From NCBI GenBank assembly GCA_031551265.1, contig JAVBNU010000009.1, positions 1 through 54,942 of the forward strand: a stretch of DNA of 54,942 nt. Reading direction: 5' to 3'. The notes beneath the pieces are model-generated. The model did not search any database. It was not told where the DNA came from and saw only the letters and a list, made by a program, of their open reading frames with translations. The translations under genes were made by a program, and so were the position numbers. This document shows positions 36,965 through 46,599 of the stretch, one piece after another (position 1 is the stretch's first letter; every line of letters starts with the position of its first letter). This stretch comes from JAVBNU01 sp031551265. GTDB lineage: Bacteria > Cyanobacteriota > Vampirovibrionia > Gastranaerophilales > Gastranaerophilaceae.

Positions 36965-37918
36965 ATGATAATAAGTGCGAGCAGAAGGACTGATATTCCT
37001 GCATATTATTCTGATTGGTTTATAGAACGCATTAAAGATGGTTTTGTGTATGTTCGTAATCCGATGAATTTCCACATGGTGAGTAAAATTAGGCTGACAC
37101 CTGATGTTGTTGATTGTATTGTTTTTTGGACTAAGAATCCTAAAGCACTTATTTCAAGACTGGATGAACTACAAGAATACCACTACTATTTTCAGTTTAC
37201 GTTGACTTCTTATGGTGAAGATGTTGAACCGAGTGTTCCTTCAAAATCCAAGTACATAATTCCCACATTCAAAGAACTTTCTGATAAAATCGGACCGGAA
37301 AAGGTTATCTGGAGATATGACCCGATTATTACAAGCAAAAAATACACCTGCGGTTATAATATTGAGAATTTTAAGAAAATGGCCAAACAACTTTCAGGGT
37401 ATACCGAAAAATGTACAATCAGTTTTTTGGATTTTTATAAAAATACTGAAGGAAATTTGCGAGACCTGAATATAGAGAACACCACCATTCAAATAAAACA
37501 CAATTTGGCAAAAAATTTTAGCCAAATTGCACAAGAATACAATTTTAAAATTGATACATGCGCAGAGGATATTGATTTTAGTGAATATAACATATCTAAA
37601 GCAAGCTGCATTGATATAGATTTAATCGAAAGAATAACCGGCAAAAAATTGACTGCACGCAAAGACAGGCATCAAAGAAAAGACTGTGGTTGTGTTGAAA
37701 GCGTAGATATAGGTTCTTATAACACTTGTAACCATGGGTGCAAATACTGCTATGCAAATTCCAATCAGCATTTGTTGCATACAAATATCCAAACCCATAA
37801 CTCAGAGTCTCCTCTAATCTTTGGTGAAATTAACCCTGAAATTGATAAAACCATCGAAAAAAAAGTAAAGTCTTTAGCCATTGATACAAGCTGTGTACAG
37901 CAAAAACTAGAGTTTTAA
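36965..37918 (+). CDS. DUF1848 family protein with C-terminal Cys cluster
   Basis: A 317-residue protein of the DUF1848 family, recognised from IISASRRTDIPAYYSDWF at the N-terminus, the FWTKNP motif (about 55) and the ISFLDFY segment. Near the C-terminus (from about residue 255) lies C-x3-C-x2-C (TCNHGCKYCYAN), which matches the iron-sulphur cluster motif of radical SAM enzymes. Family members are annotated as radical-SAM or SPL-like, but no substrate is established. The ATG at 36965 is chosen because AAGGA lies 6 bp upstream; earlier in-frame ATGs at 36911 and 36959 fit less well. It starts the chromosomal region right of the element. Confidence 0.85.
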   Translation: MIISASRRTDIPAYYSDWFIERIKDGFVYVRNPMNFHMVSKIRLTPDVVDCIVFWTKNPKALISRLDELQEYHYYFQFTLTSYGEDVEPSVPSKSKYIIPTFKELSDKIGPEKVIWRYDPIITSKKYTCGYNIENFKKMAKQLSGYTEKCTISFLDFYKNTEGNLRDLNIENTTIQIKHNLAKNFSQIAQEYNFKIDTCAEDIDFSEYNISKASCIDIDLIERITGKKLTARKDRHQRKDCGCVESVDIGSYNTCNHGCKYCYANSNQHLLHTNIQTHNSESPLIFGEINPEIDKTIEKKVKSLAIDTSCVQQKLEF

Positions 37919-37982
37919 ATTCTTTACAATATAAGACATTATATGTTATTATTCCTTATGGATAAGCTGGAAAGGAAATTAT

Positions 37983-38378
37983 ATGAAAAGAATTAAAGCA
38001 TTTGTGGTTTTGATGGCTGTTTTAGCGTTCTTATCTTTGAACGCAGGACTTGTTATGGCAAAAAATGCTGAAACGACAAAAGGTGATGTAAGCGCCCAGG
38101 TTGAGACTACTCAAAAAGAAAAATGTCCTTGTAAAAAGAAATTTGAAGAAAGACTAAATTTAACCAAAGACCAAGTCAAGCAAGCTGATAAAAACAGAGC
38201 TGATGAAAAAGCTGAAATTAAGGCATTAAGAGCCCAAATTGAAGAAGTAAAAGTTAAACATAATCTAGCTTTTGAGGCAATTTTAACGGATGCCCAAAAA
38301 GCTGAATTAGAAAAAATGCGCGAAGAAAAGAAACAAGGCAAATCCTGCTGCCCTTGTAATAGAAATCCGTATTACTAA
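37983..38378 (+). CDS. exported CpxP/Spy-like LTXXQ protein
   Basis: A 131-residue periplasmic protein. A signal peptide spans about 1-26 (ending VMAKN). Helices with the LTXXQ-type pattern follow (LNLTKDQVKQADK at about 57-70 and ILTDAQKAELEKM at about 99-111), as in the envelope-stress chaperones Spy and CpxP. Unusual are the Cys pairs flanking the helical part: CPCKKKF after the signal and CCPC near the C-terminus, which could bind metal or form disulphides. AAAGGAAA precedes the ATG. A strong terminator follows, so it is a single-gene unit. Confidence 0.82.
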   Translation: MKRIKAFVVLMAVLAFLSLNAGLVMAKNAETTKGDVSAQVETTQKEKCPCKKKFEERLNLTKDQVKQADKNRADEKAEIKALRAQIEEVKVKHNLAFEAILTDAQKAELEKMREEKKQGKSCCPCNRNPYY

Positions 38379-38393
38379 ATAACAAAATTATAT

Positions 38394-38423
38394 AAAAGCA
38401 CGCCGGATCATCAGCGTGCTTTT
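38394..38423. terminator. intrinsic terminator after LTXXQ gene
   Basis: Perfect 10 bp stem AAAAGCACGC / GCGTGCTTTT with a 10 nt loop, ending in a T run, 16 bp after the stop codon. Confidence 0.88.
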
Positions 38424-38497
38424 AGTTTTATAAAAAATTATACAACCTTTTGGGTAAAGTCTCTCAGGTAATAGTTGTTCTTTAACATTGTGATACT

Positions 38498-41400
38498 GTG
38501 AGGAAAAAGGAACGACTGTTGAGATTTACAAAATTATGCATAATTGTTGCAATACTCGCTATTGCAGGCACTAATCATGCAGCATCGGTTGACGTTACCA
38601 CGTATGCCGAACTGAATTCTGCAATTACTTCCATTTCTACTGCAACAGATATAGTTGTGAAAAATGATATTACATCTGCCGGAATTTTAGGCATACAGGG
38701 GGCAGCCTCTATCACAATAACATCGGATGTTCAGGGAGGGGCTATTCTTAACGGAAATAATTTGGCAGGTATCACCTTAAGCAATGGAAAGTCCCTAACT
38801 ATTGATAATGTTTCTTTACAGGGTTTCCGTAGAACGAGCACTGGCGGGGCAATTCTTATAACCGGTGGTGGGAATCTCATAATAACCGACAACAATATTT
38901 TTAGCGGAAATTCTACCGTAAACAGCAACGGAGGTACTATTTCTCTTAATAGTGGTGGTGGTAGCATTTCAATAGGTTCAAATAATATTTTTAGAAATAA
39001 TACAGCCAACGGATCAGGATCATCTATATTTCTCAGTGCAACTGCGATACAGCCTATTATTTTCACTATGGGTTCAGGCAACCTTTTTGAAAATAATACT
39101 GGTGGATACTCAGGTCAAGCAATATGTACGAATGATGCAGTTGAGACTGGTAGTATGACAATCGCATCAGGCAATATATTCAGAAATAATACCTCAGGAT
39201 ATAGTGGAGGAGCAATTTTTACGAGAACTGCAACAAGTATAACAGGCTCTTTATTTCAAAATAATCAATCTAATGGTACAACTGCAGTTACCTCAACAAC
39301 AGGTGGCGGTGCAGTGACATCAAGAATGAATGATTTGATATTGGAGGGCAATACTTTCACCTCAAACGCTGCTGTAAATGTAGGCGGAGCTATTGATAAA
39401 ACTGAAGCTACACTGACATTAAATCAGAATACATTTACATCTAATACGGCTCCACTTGGAGGCGGGGTATTTGCAGCACAAAGAGTTGGGTTCTCCGCGT
39501 CTGATGTAATTTTAAATTCAGGAAATATTTTTCGAAGTAACATAGCAACAGACAGCGGCGGTGGAATTTATTTTGACGGAGGAGGGACACTCACAATAAA
39601 TCCCGGTAATATATTTGAAGATAACTCTGCTACAAATGACGGTGGCGGGATTTATATCGGTACCGGGCAACCCAGAGATGTAGGTGACATTGGTGATAGT
39701 GGTGAGCCCATTGACCCTCTTTCGGGGCCTGGCGCACCTCTGGCAACACCTGTTGTGATTATAAATTCGCAGAATATTTTCAGAAATAATATCGCAGACG
39801 GCAATGGCGGGGCGATTTATATCAGCGCCGAGGCCACAGCCATTGTCAATGGTGGAAACACTTTCGGCGGGAACTCGGCAGGGCTTGGTGGGGCTATCTA
39901 TAACGCGGGCGTTTTGGAGCTGGTATCTGGTGCGTCAGGGGATATTGATTTCGTTGGCAACAGTGCCGGAGACGGCGATGATATCTACAATACCGGCACA
40001 ATAAACATAACAGGCGATGCAGGGCGCGTGAACATTGGCTCAGGCATAGCAGGCACAGGAGATATTAATAAAACAGGTGAAGGCGAGGTTGTTTTAGCTG
40101 TAGGTTCAATCAACGAAAATTTTACAGGCACATATACTCAGACTGCCGGAACTTTGACTAATTATTCAACATCATTTTTTGGCGGCGTAAATTCCATTTC
40201 CAACTCAAACCTCAATCTTTTTCAAACATCTGATTTAACGATAAACAATTTGGGTCTCCACAGCGCAAATGTCTCATCTCTAAACAGTTTAATCACAACA
40301 ACAACCGTCAATAGCTCATTTCTCAGTGGTCTGAACAATTTCCATATAGATTTAAACGCAGACAACAGAACGGCAGACAAGATTATCTTTAATGGTAGTC
40401 CTGCGAGCAGCACTCTCAATGTCGCAAGCGTCAATATTATAGGCGCGCCGGTTGATTTTGTTATTCCGGTACAAGTCTTTGAAGGCTCAGCTGTTTTAGG
40501 CAATCCCAACATAGATTTTACTCAAACAGTTGACCAACCTATACGTACGCCTATATTTGAATATGGTTTTAGGTCAGACGGTGAAGGACAATACAGTTTG
40601 TTTCGTGAAGAACTCAACCCACAAGTAAATCGCGGGCAGGTTGCCACATCTGCCATGTCCAATAATCAAGTTATGGTTAACAGCGTTATATTTGATCACG
40701 TGTACATTGATAGTGAACAAATAACGTACTTGAGAAACAGATATGCCGGTATTTCTATGATATTTGCACCATTTCAGTATATCCGCCAGGGCGGCGCTGT
40801 TTGGTACAAGCCCTATGCATCTTTCCAGACCTTATCTTTATCCAACGACACTCATGTTGACGCAAATCTATACGGAGCCGTAGTTGGTGTCGATTTTGAA
40901 ACTACAGTTTTAAAAGACGGATGGCAGTTTCTACCTACGGTCTTTGCTGCCTATAATGGTGGCCAACAAAATTTTGACGGTGTAAAATCTTACCAAAATG
41001 GAGGCCAAGGCGGCGTAATGGGAACCTTCATGCGAGGTGAATTCATAAGCTCAATAATGGCTTATGCCGGCGGGTATAACTCAGAAATGCACGTAGAAGG
41101 CTATAAAGACGAGGTAGGTAACTGGTTTGCAGGCGGCGCAATAAAATCAGCATATAACTACCACCCTCGCAGAAATATCATTGTGCAGCCAAACGTCCTC
41201 GCAATGTACAACGCTTTCGGTAAGCAAAAATGGTTTTCTGATTTCGGCCAAATTGCTATGACTAACGACGCTTTGAATGGCTTTGCTGTCGCGCCGGGAG
41301 TAAACGTGTTCTATGGCGGTGAAACCTGGAGTTGTTACGGCACAATTGCATATTACTTTAACTTCAACAACGCAACAGGCGGAACAGCTGACGGGTATAA

Positions 41401-41557
41401 CCTTGACAAAGTCCACATGAAATACGGCTTCCTCGAGTATGGCGTCGGGTTCATCAAAAACTTCGGAGAAAGATTTTTAGGCTACAGCCAAGTCACGCTG
41501 TTCAACGGCGGCAGAACAGGGGTAGGCCTGCAGGCAGGTCTTGCTATAAGATTTTAG
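38498..41557 (+). CDS. autotransporter with Pmp-type repeats
   Basis: A type V secreted outer-membrane protein, 1019 residues. The signal peptide ends about residue 29 (NHAAS). The passenger (about 30-700) is a right-handed beta-helix with many polymorphic-membrane-protein motifs, GGAI/GGGIY alternating with N-x-F-x-N-N (NIFRNN, NTFTSN), as in chlamydial Pmp proteins. The last ~280 residues are an autotransporter beta barrel ending in AIRF with the terminal Phe used by the BAM complex. The GTG at 38498 has no ribosome site; an in-frame TTG at 38519 preceded by AAAAGGA is a good alternative start. It shows that the organism has an outer membrane. It is probably an adhesin. Confidence 0.9.
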   Translation: MRKKERLLRFTKLCIIVAILAIAGTNHAASVDVTTYAELNSAITSISTATDIVVKNDITSAGILGIQGAASITITSDVQGGAILNGNNLAGITLSNGKSLTIDNVSLQGFRRTSTGGAILITGGGNLIITDNNIFSGNSTVNSNGGTISLNSGGGSISIGSNNIFRNNTANGSGSSIFLSATAIQPIIFTMGSGNLFENNTGGYSGQAICTNDAVETGSMTIASGNIFRNNTSGYSGGAIFTRTATSITGSLFQNNQSNGTTAVTSTTGGGAVTSRMNDLILEGNTFTSNAAVNVGGAIDKTEATLTLNQNTFTSNTAPLGGGVFAAQRVGFSASDVILNSGNIFRSNIATDSGGGIYFDGGGTLTINPGNIFEDNSATNDGGGIYIGTGQPRDVGDIGDSGEPIDPLSGPGAPLATPVVIINSQNIFRNNIADGNGGAIYISAEATAIVNGGNTFGGNSAGLGGAIYNAGVLELVSGASGDIDFVGNSAGDGDDIYNTGTINITGDAGRVNIGSGIAGTGDINKTGEGEVVLAVGSINENFTGTYTQTAGTLTNYSTSFFGGVNSISNSNLNLFQTSDLTINNLGLHSANVSSLNSLITTTTVNSSFLSGLNNFHIDLNADNRTADKIIFNGSPASSTLNVASVNIIGAPVDFVIPVQVFEGSAVLGNPNIDFTQTVDQPIRTPIFEYGFRSDGEGQYSLFREELNPQVNRGQVATSAMSNNQVMVNSVIFDHVYIDSEQITYLRNRYAGISMIFAPFQYIRQGGAVWYKPYASFQTLSLSNDTHVDANLYGAVVGVDFETTVLKDGWQFLPTVFAAYNGGQQNFDGVKSYQNGGQGGVMGTFMRGEFISSIMAYAGGYNSEMHVEGYKDEVGNWFAGGAIKSAYNYHPRRNIIVQPNVLAMYNAFGKQKWFSDFGQIAMTNDALNGFAVAPGVNVFYGGETWSCYGTIAYYFNFNNATGGTADGYNLDKVHMKYGFLEYGVGFIKNFGERFLGYSQVTLFNGGRTGVGLQAGLAIRF

Positions 41558-41715
41558 AAAAAAGTTTTGAGGTAAGAATAAAAATAATGCTTAAAGCTTT
41601 AAAAATTCCTGAAATAATCCCATCCATATGGCTAGCTGGAAATTTTTGATAAATAGTGAATAATGTTAATGTGTAGAATTCTATCTACAAGATTGCCACA
41701 GCAAGGAGAAACGAA

Positions 41716-42213
41716 ATGAAGAAAAAGTTAGTATTGCTTATGACATGTGTACTTTTAGGGAGTGGTGCTTTTGCTGCACCTTCAGGCAAAGACATAGCAG
41801 AAGCAAATAAATACTACGAAAAAGGTATTAAAAACTGGGTGCAAGGAAATTACTTAGCATCAGTAAACGCTTTTGAAAAATCGATAAAAAACAACCCTGA
41901 CAATAATAATGCTTATGTGAGTCTGGGCAACGCAAAAGTAGGCCTAAGAGACTTTAACGGTGCAGTAGAATCATTTAGTGACGCTATTGCGGTTTGTCCA
42001 GAGGATTACAGACCCTATGTCAGCAGAGGATTTATATATTATTACGAACTCAAGGAACCCTGCAAAGCGTTTGATGATTTTGAAAGGGCAATAAAACTCG
42101 ACCAGCATGCTCTATCTTTGATTAGAGACCATTTAGAAGTATACAACGCGTTCATCTTAGATCGAGAATTGAATGCACAAGCTGATGCAGAGATTCTCTC
42201 ATCTACCAAATAA
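41716..42213 (+). CDS. exported TPR protein
   Basis: A 165-residue protein with a signal peptide (residues 1-20, ending AFAAP) and three tandem TPRs (about 30-135: ANKYYEKGIKNWVQGNYLAS, NNNAYVSLGNAKVGLRDFNG, YRPYVSRGFIYYYELKEPCK). It is likely periplasmic and binds another protein. AAGGAG precedes the ATG and a terminator follows, so it is a single-gene unit between the autotransporter and the protease-like gene. Confidence 0.88.
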   Translation: MKKKLVLLMTCVLLGSGAFAAPSGKDIAEANKYYEKGIKNWVQGNYLASVNAFEKSIKNNPDNNNAYVSLGNAKVGLRDFNGAVESFSDAIAVCPEDYRPYVSRGFIYYYELKEPCKAFDDFERAIKLDQHALSLIRDHLEVYNAFILDRELNAQADAEILSSTK

Positions 42214-42220
42214 AAGAAAA

Positions 42221-42246
42221 AAAGGAGTTTAAAAGACTCCTTTTTT
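42221..42246 (+). terminator. intrinsic terminator after TPR gene
   Basis: AAAAAAGGAGT / ACTCCTTTTTT hairpin with loop TTAAAAG and a T6 tail, 8 bp after the stop codon. Confidence 0.9.
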
Positions 42247-42412
42247 GTTTCTCGAAATGAAACTTTAAGAAATGTTAAAACAAGTTTTTTGGTGTAATCG
42301 CCTGTTATAAAAGGCTTTTAAAAAAATGTATAATTTTTTATCTGTTTTTACTAGCAAAGAAAAAAATGTGCCGACTTTAAACATGTGTGAACATCGAAAA
42401 AAGGTTTAAGGA

Positions 42413-45400
42413 ATGATAAGAGAAATTAATGCAGCACAAAGTGTTTGGAAAAGTAATTTTAGTGCAAATAACAAAAACTCGACAGAGAGAAATGCCAGTA
42501 ACGCTACAAGCGAGAATACTACTGATTTGGCAATGATGCCTGTATATAAAAACAACATCAGCTTTAAAGCCGAAAAACGTAAACGTACTCCTATCGATAA
42601 AGCGAAAGAGCTGGAGGACAACTACACCATAATGGCCCAAGAGTTAGTAAATCGCGCAGAAAAATACGCCAGAAAATATAACTCGCCTGAAATAACACAA
42701 ATACACGTTATGAGAGCATCTATGGATATGGTTGGTGAGCATATTGATGACTTGAATTCAGGTAAAATCCACTTTGCAGAAAAAACCAACTTTTTGTCGC
42801 AACTTGTATACTCAGATATTATTAGTAAAGATCTTTTTAGTAATAAAGATTTGAGAGATAAATTCAAGCCGGCTGTAATCGCTGCTGCAAAAGAATTAGA
42901 TGAATATCTTGAGAAAAATCGTGGCGAAGCGCCTATACCTGAAGATACTGAATTAAGTCTTTCAAAAAGCTATGTCAATGATCTTTATTTAGCTTATTCA
43001 ATACAGTGTGCGCATGAAAACTCTGATGTAATGGAAGTTGGTGATAACACGCTTCTCGGAGTTGCGGCAGATACACGCGATCCACGGATAACAGCGTTTA
43101 TTGAAGCAGTACTCACAAGAATGCAAGGTTCTATAATGCTGGATAAAAAAGAACCTTCAAAAAATGTGCATCTTCAATTTTATGATGATAAAGCAAGAAA
43201 TATCTGGCAAAATCTTTCTAAAGGCTCGGATATGTTTATATTACACGAAGCAGGATGCCAACCCGGTTTTTTGGTTAACAGCTTTACTCATTTATTGAAT
43301 AGTGATGATGAAACATTCGGAAAATTTAACCGTGAAAATACTGAAATTATTACAATTAATAAATACATAAAAGATAATTTTCTTATTGACATGGTAGCAA
43401 TCGCAAGCAAAAATAGAGACAAAAATCATATAATTATATTTGACTATAACAAAATGCTTTCTAATGCTGAAGAAGCCACAATGCAAGATGATTTTGAAGA
43501 TAATAGGACAATTATTTCTCCTGTTTTATGGGATATATTTGCCAAGCCGCCCGAAAATGTTAGATTTGTTGCAATAATAGATCGCGATAGTTTCTATGGT
43601 ATGAGTGAAAGTACAAGTGAAAAAAGCTTCGACTCCTTTGGAGATGTTGCGTTTACCCCTTTAACTATGGAACAAACAAAACAAGTACTAAAAACAGAAA
43701 AAGCATTATTAGACAAAATAGATATACCTTTTTCCGACGATGCCACCGACAAATGTGTAGAAGCGTCTGAAAAACTTAAAGGACATTTCCCTGACAAAGC
43801 GCTTAAGATCATGAAACGCATTGCTAAAGCAAATGTTGATAAGAAAATGGTTACGCTTGATGATGTCGATGAATTTATCAGAACTTCAAAAGATATGTTT
43901 ACCAAAAACGATGAGGATAAAGCTTCAGTTGCAATCCTGGACAATACAAAAGTAAAACTCGCAGACATCTTGGGTACAAAATCCACGAAAGATGAGGCCG
44001 CCTCTATCGTAAAAGCAATCAAAGATAAAACTATAGGTACAACCGGCTTTATCATCTATTCAGAAGACGGGCTTCCGGGTGGTGGGAGAAAGCACACAGC
44101 AAAAGCTATAGCTGGTGAAGCAGAAATCCCGTATTTCGGCATTGATACCAGCTCATTTGGTACTAAAGATGTTGATTTATTCGGCTACGGTAATATTTCA
44201 CCCGAAAAATCAATGACAAAACTCTGGAGCGAAGTAAAAGACAAAGCTGATAACAACTCTTCAAAAGCTGCTGTTTTATTTATTGAAAATTTTGAATATT
44301 TTTCAGCCGGTGAATACGTATCAGAATATCACCAATCAGCTATGGCTCAGATGCTCAGAGAAATGGATACAGCAGAAAAGCAGGGCTATAACATCGCAGT
44401 AATAGGCTCTGTATCAAACCCGAAAGCAATTGACGATACAACTCTCAAATCTGCAAAATTTAGTGATTTGATTGAAATTGAATCTCCTGCACATAATATC
44501 GAAGCTCGCAAAGATATAATAAAACATTATTTGAAAGAATATAAAATAGAAATTGCTGGCAATGGTGAAAGTGAAAAAATTATACAAAATGTAGCCAGTA
44601 CTACCGAAGACTTTCCGTTTATTCAAATTTTGACATTCTTGAAAAAGGCAAAAATCGTAGCCAACGAACGTAGCCATGAAAAAGTAGAGTTAGGTGATTT
44701 TACTGAAGCTTATTTAAGGACAATTTCAGGCAGGATGAATTCAAGCACAATTTTCGACCACGAAAAAGCAGTTACTACATCACATGAATGCGGTCACGCA
44801 TTGACAATGCACGTTATGTATGAATTACTGAAATCACAAAATAAACCCTGGCAAATACCTGACCAGGTCAATTTCATAACCCTTGACCCAAGAAGCGGTT
44901 TTAAAGGCGCAATGTTCTACAACAATACCGAAAATAAAGAAGTTACCTTAGCAGGTGTTATCTCAGACATAGTATGCTGTTTTGGCGGGCATTCAACTGA
45001 AAAACAAATGTATAGTATGGATGGCAGCTGGGGCATAACTGCCGACATGTCTGCTGCAACGCGAGCAGCAAAATTAGCTGTACAGTATATGGGTATGGGC
45101 GCTCGAACAGGAAAAATATCATTCTGGAATGGGCATAATGGCACAAATAAATTTTCATCAAGAATAATGGGCAAAGTCGACAGAGATATTGAAGTAATGC
45201 TCAAAAATTCGAACCTTATTTCAGACAAAATCGTTCAGGAATACATGGGCTTTGTAAATGAATTCACTGAAAGATACAAAGTTCTGGTTGGCACAGGCAA
45301 CTGCACGGTTTCAGGCGACCAGTTCAGAAAAGAATTTGCTGAATGGAAAGCCTCTCAATCACCTGAAAAACAGGAAGAACTAAAGAAACTCGACAAAGAA

Positions 45401-45454
45401 ATCCTTAACATAATTGGGGAAACAAGAAAAGGAAAGCTCGTCAAAGCTTCTTAA
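42413..45454 (+). CDS. composite Clp-like / pseudo-FtsH ATPase with intact M41 metalloprotease
   Basis: 1013 residues, no signal peptide or membrane helix. About 60-165 resembles the Clp N domain (AQELVNRAEKYARKYNSPEITQIHV). About 205-490 follows a ClpA/B D1 layout without a Walker A (HIIIFDYNKML at the Walker B place, PDKALKIMKRIA in the small domain). About 512-710 aligns with the FtsH AAA domain, but the P-loop is GLPGGGRKH (553-561; Lys to Arg), Walker B is VLFIENF (D to E, E to N), and the SRH arginines are replaced (KSAKFSDL). About 783-970 is an M41 peptidase with HECGH (791-795) and third ligand Asp in GITADMSAATRAA (about 878). So the protease looks active and the ATPase does not. 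It has an NNISFKAEKR motif near the N-terminus. Confidence 0.8.
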   Translation: MIREINAAQSVWKSNFSANNKNSTERNASNATSENTTDLAMMPVYKNNISFKAEKRKRTPIDKAKELEDNYTIMAQELVNRAEKYARKYNSPEITQIHVMRASMDMVGEHIDDLNSGKIHFAEKTNFLSQLVYSDIISKDLFSNKDLRDKFKPAVIAAAKELDEYLEKNRGEAPIPEDTELSLSKSYVNDLYLAYSIQCAHENSDVMEVGDNTLLGVAADTRDPRITAFIEAVLTRMQGSIMLDKKEPSKNVHLQFYDDKARNIWQNLSKGSDMFILHEAGCQPGFLVNSFTHLLNSDDETFGKFNRENTEIITINKYIKDNFLIDMVAIASKNRDKNHIIIFDYNKMLSNAEEATMQDDFEDNRTIISPVLWDIFAKPPENVRFVAIIDRDSFYGMSESTSEKSFDSFGDVAFTPLTMEQTKQVLKTEKALLDKIDIPFSDDATDKCVEASEKLKGHFPDKALKIMKRIAKANVDKKMVTLDDVDEFIRTSKDMFTKNDEDKASVAILDNTKVKLADILGTKSTKDEAASIVKAIKDKTIGTTGFIIYSEDGLPGGGRKHTAKAIAGEAEIPYFGIDTSSFGTKDVDLFGYGNISPEKSMTKLWSEVKDKADNNSSKAAVLFIENFEYFSAGEYVSEYHQSAMAQMLREMDTAEKQGYNIAVIGSVSNPKAIDDTTLKSAKFSDLIEIESPAHNIEARKDIIKHYLKEYKIEIAGNGESEKIIQNVASTTEDFPFIQILTFLKKAKIVANERSHEKVELGDFTEAYLRTISGRMNSSTIFDHEKAVTTSHECGHALTMHVMYELLKSQNKPWQIPDQVNFITLDPRSGFKGAMFYNNTENKEVTLAGVISDIVCCFGGHSTEKQMYSMDGSWGITADMSAATRAAKLAVQYMGMGARTGKISFWNGHNGTNKFSSRIMGKVDRDIEVMLKNSNLISDKIVQEYMGFVNEFTERYKVLVGTGNCTVSGDQFRKEFAEWKASQSPEKQEELKKLDKEILNIIGETRKGKLVKAS

Positions 45455-45566
45455 AACCAAAATTAATCCTGGTGTTTGGACAAGAACATCTAGTTTACCA
45501 CCACAAGTCACACATATACCAAGAATAAGACGTCTGTAAACCAGCCGTCTAGCTTGGTCTCAGTAA

Positions 45567-46499
45567 TTAACTCGCCAGCTGGTGCTCGAACACTTCTTTT
45601 AATGCAAATATTTTATCTGCCTCAAAAACAGGAGAATAAAGTGTTATCAAAAATTTTTTGCTTTTTAAATCCAGCCAGCCGTCTGCATTGCTTATAGAAT
45701 GCCAGTTTCCAAATTTCAATTTCTCTTTCAAAGGTGTCAGAGCAGCAATAGTATTTATATTTTGGGAATTTATTTTTGTAATACCTTGCTTGGCAGCATT
45801 TTTAAGACACATAATAAAATCTTTTTTATCCAAATCGAAATATCTCAGCTCGATACTTGTTTTGATTGCGGCTTCAATTTCACGAATAAGACAAAAAAAT
45901 CTTTCTATACTTTTATTATTATCGCCAAAATTTATATAATAAGCTTTAGGCGCTAAAATAATGAGCTTTTCAACTATTTTTTCAGTGGAGACATTCTTCT
46001 TATATGCAAAATAATTTTTTAAAATCTCTACAAGCGCGTATGTTGGCGGGTTAATGTCGACTTTCCACTGTTTCAACTCAACAAGGTAAACCCTGTCTAA
46101 GACAGTGTATTCTATATCAATTGCGCTTTTTGAGCCACCGCCGATATTTACCTGATTACGACAATTTTCGATTGTTGAGTTGGAAAAGCATGTTATGAGC
46201 CTTTCCAGTGTATCTTCTGCACCAGGCACGCATTTGATTTTGCCAAAATTATCACACTCAATTGTGAATTCGCTGCGTTTGGTCTTTTGATGCCGGCTTC
46301 TTGTCGCCGGCATGTACGGAAGTTCCACTTTGATAGCTGCAATGACTGTACTTGCAAGTGTTTTAATCTTATCAGAGTCTATTGCGCCAAAGTTATTCCA
46401 GCCTAATTTTCGGTTGAAATATTTTTTCTCATAATCAGTCGTGTAATTTTGTAATTTATCAATAATTTTGTCTAAGATTCTTTCGTTGTAATTATCCAT
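45567..46499 (-). CDS. putative PD-(D/E)XK-family nuclease
   Basis: 310 residues, no recognised family. At about 127-145 it has AIDIEYTVLDRVYLVELKQWK, which fits the Asp...Glu-x-Lys core of PD-(D/E)XK nucleases. A helical domain flanks each side. AGGAG precedes the ATG. Upstream is a near-perfect promoter (TTGACA-17-TATAAT) with a palindrome in the spacer, so expression is probably strong but gated by a repressor. There are no modification or helicase partners next to it, so it is not obviously a restriction system. A plain DNA-repair or defence nuclease is possible. Confidence 0.55.
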   Translation of the reverse strand: MDNYNERILDKIIDKLQNYTTDYEKKYFNRKLGWNNFGAIDSDKIKTLASTVIAAIKVELPYMPATRSRHQKTKRSEFTIECDNFGKIKCVPGAEDTLERLITCFSNSTIENCRNQVNIGGGSKSAIDIEYTVLDRVYLVELKQWKVDINPPTYALVEILKNYFAYKKNVSTEKIVEKLIILAPKAYYINFGDNNKSIERFFCLIREIEAAIKTSIELRYFDLDKKDFIMCLKNAAKQGITKINSQNINTIAALTPLKEKLKFGNWHSISNADGWLDLKSKKFLITLYSPVFEADKIFALKEVFEHQLAS

Positions 46500-46555
46500 A
46501 AACTCCTGCGCTGGGCTTTAAGCGCCCTTATAAGAGCCACCTCATGTAGAATAAT

Positions 46556-46584
46556 ATTATAAGACATAAAAAGTCTTATGTCAA
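46556..46584 (-). promoter_or_regulatory. consensus sigma-70 promoter with spacer palindrome
   Basis: On the minus strand TTGACA (46579-46584) and TATAAT (46556-46561) are separated by exactly 17 bp. GACATAA / TTATGTC forms a 7 bp inverted repeat across the -35 edge and spacer, a good operator candidate. It faces the nuclease gene. Confidence 0.85.
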
Positions 46585-46599
46585 AAAATAACAAAAAGA

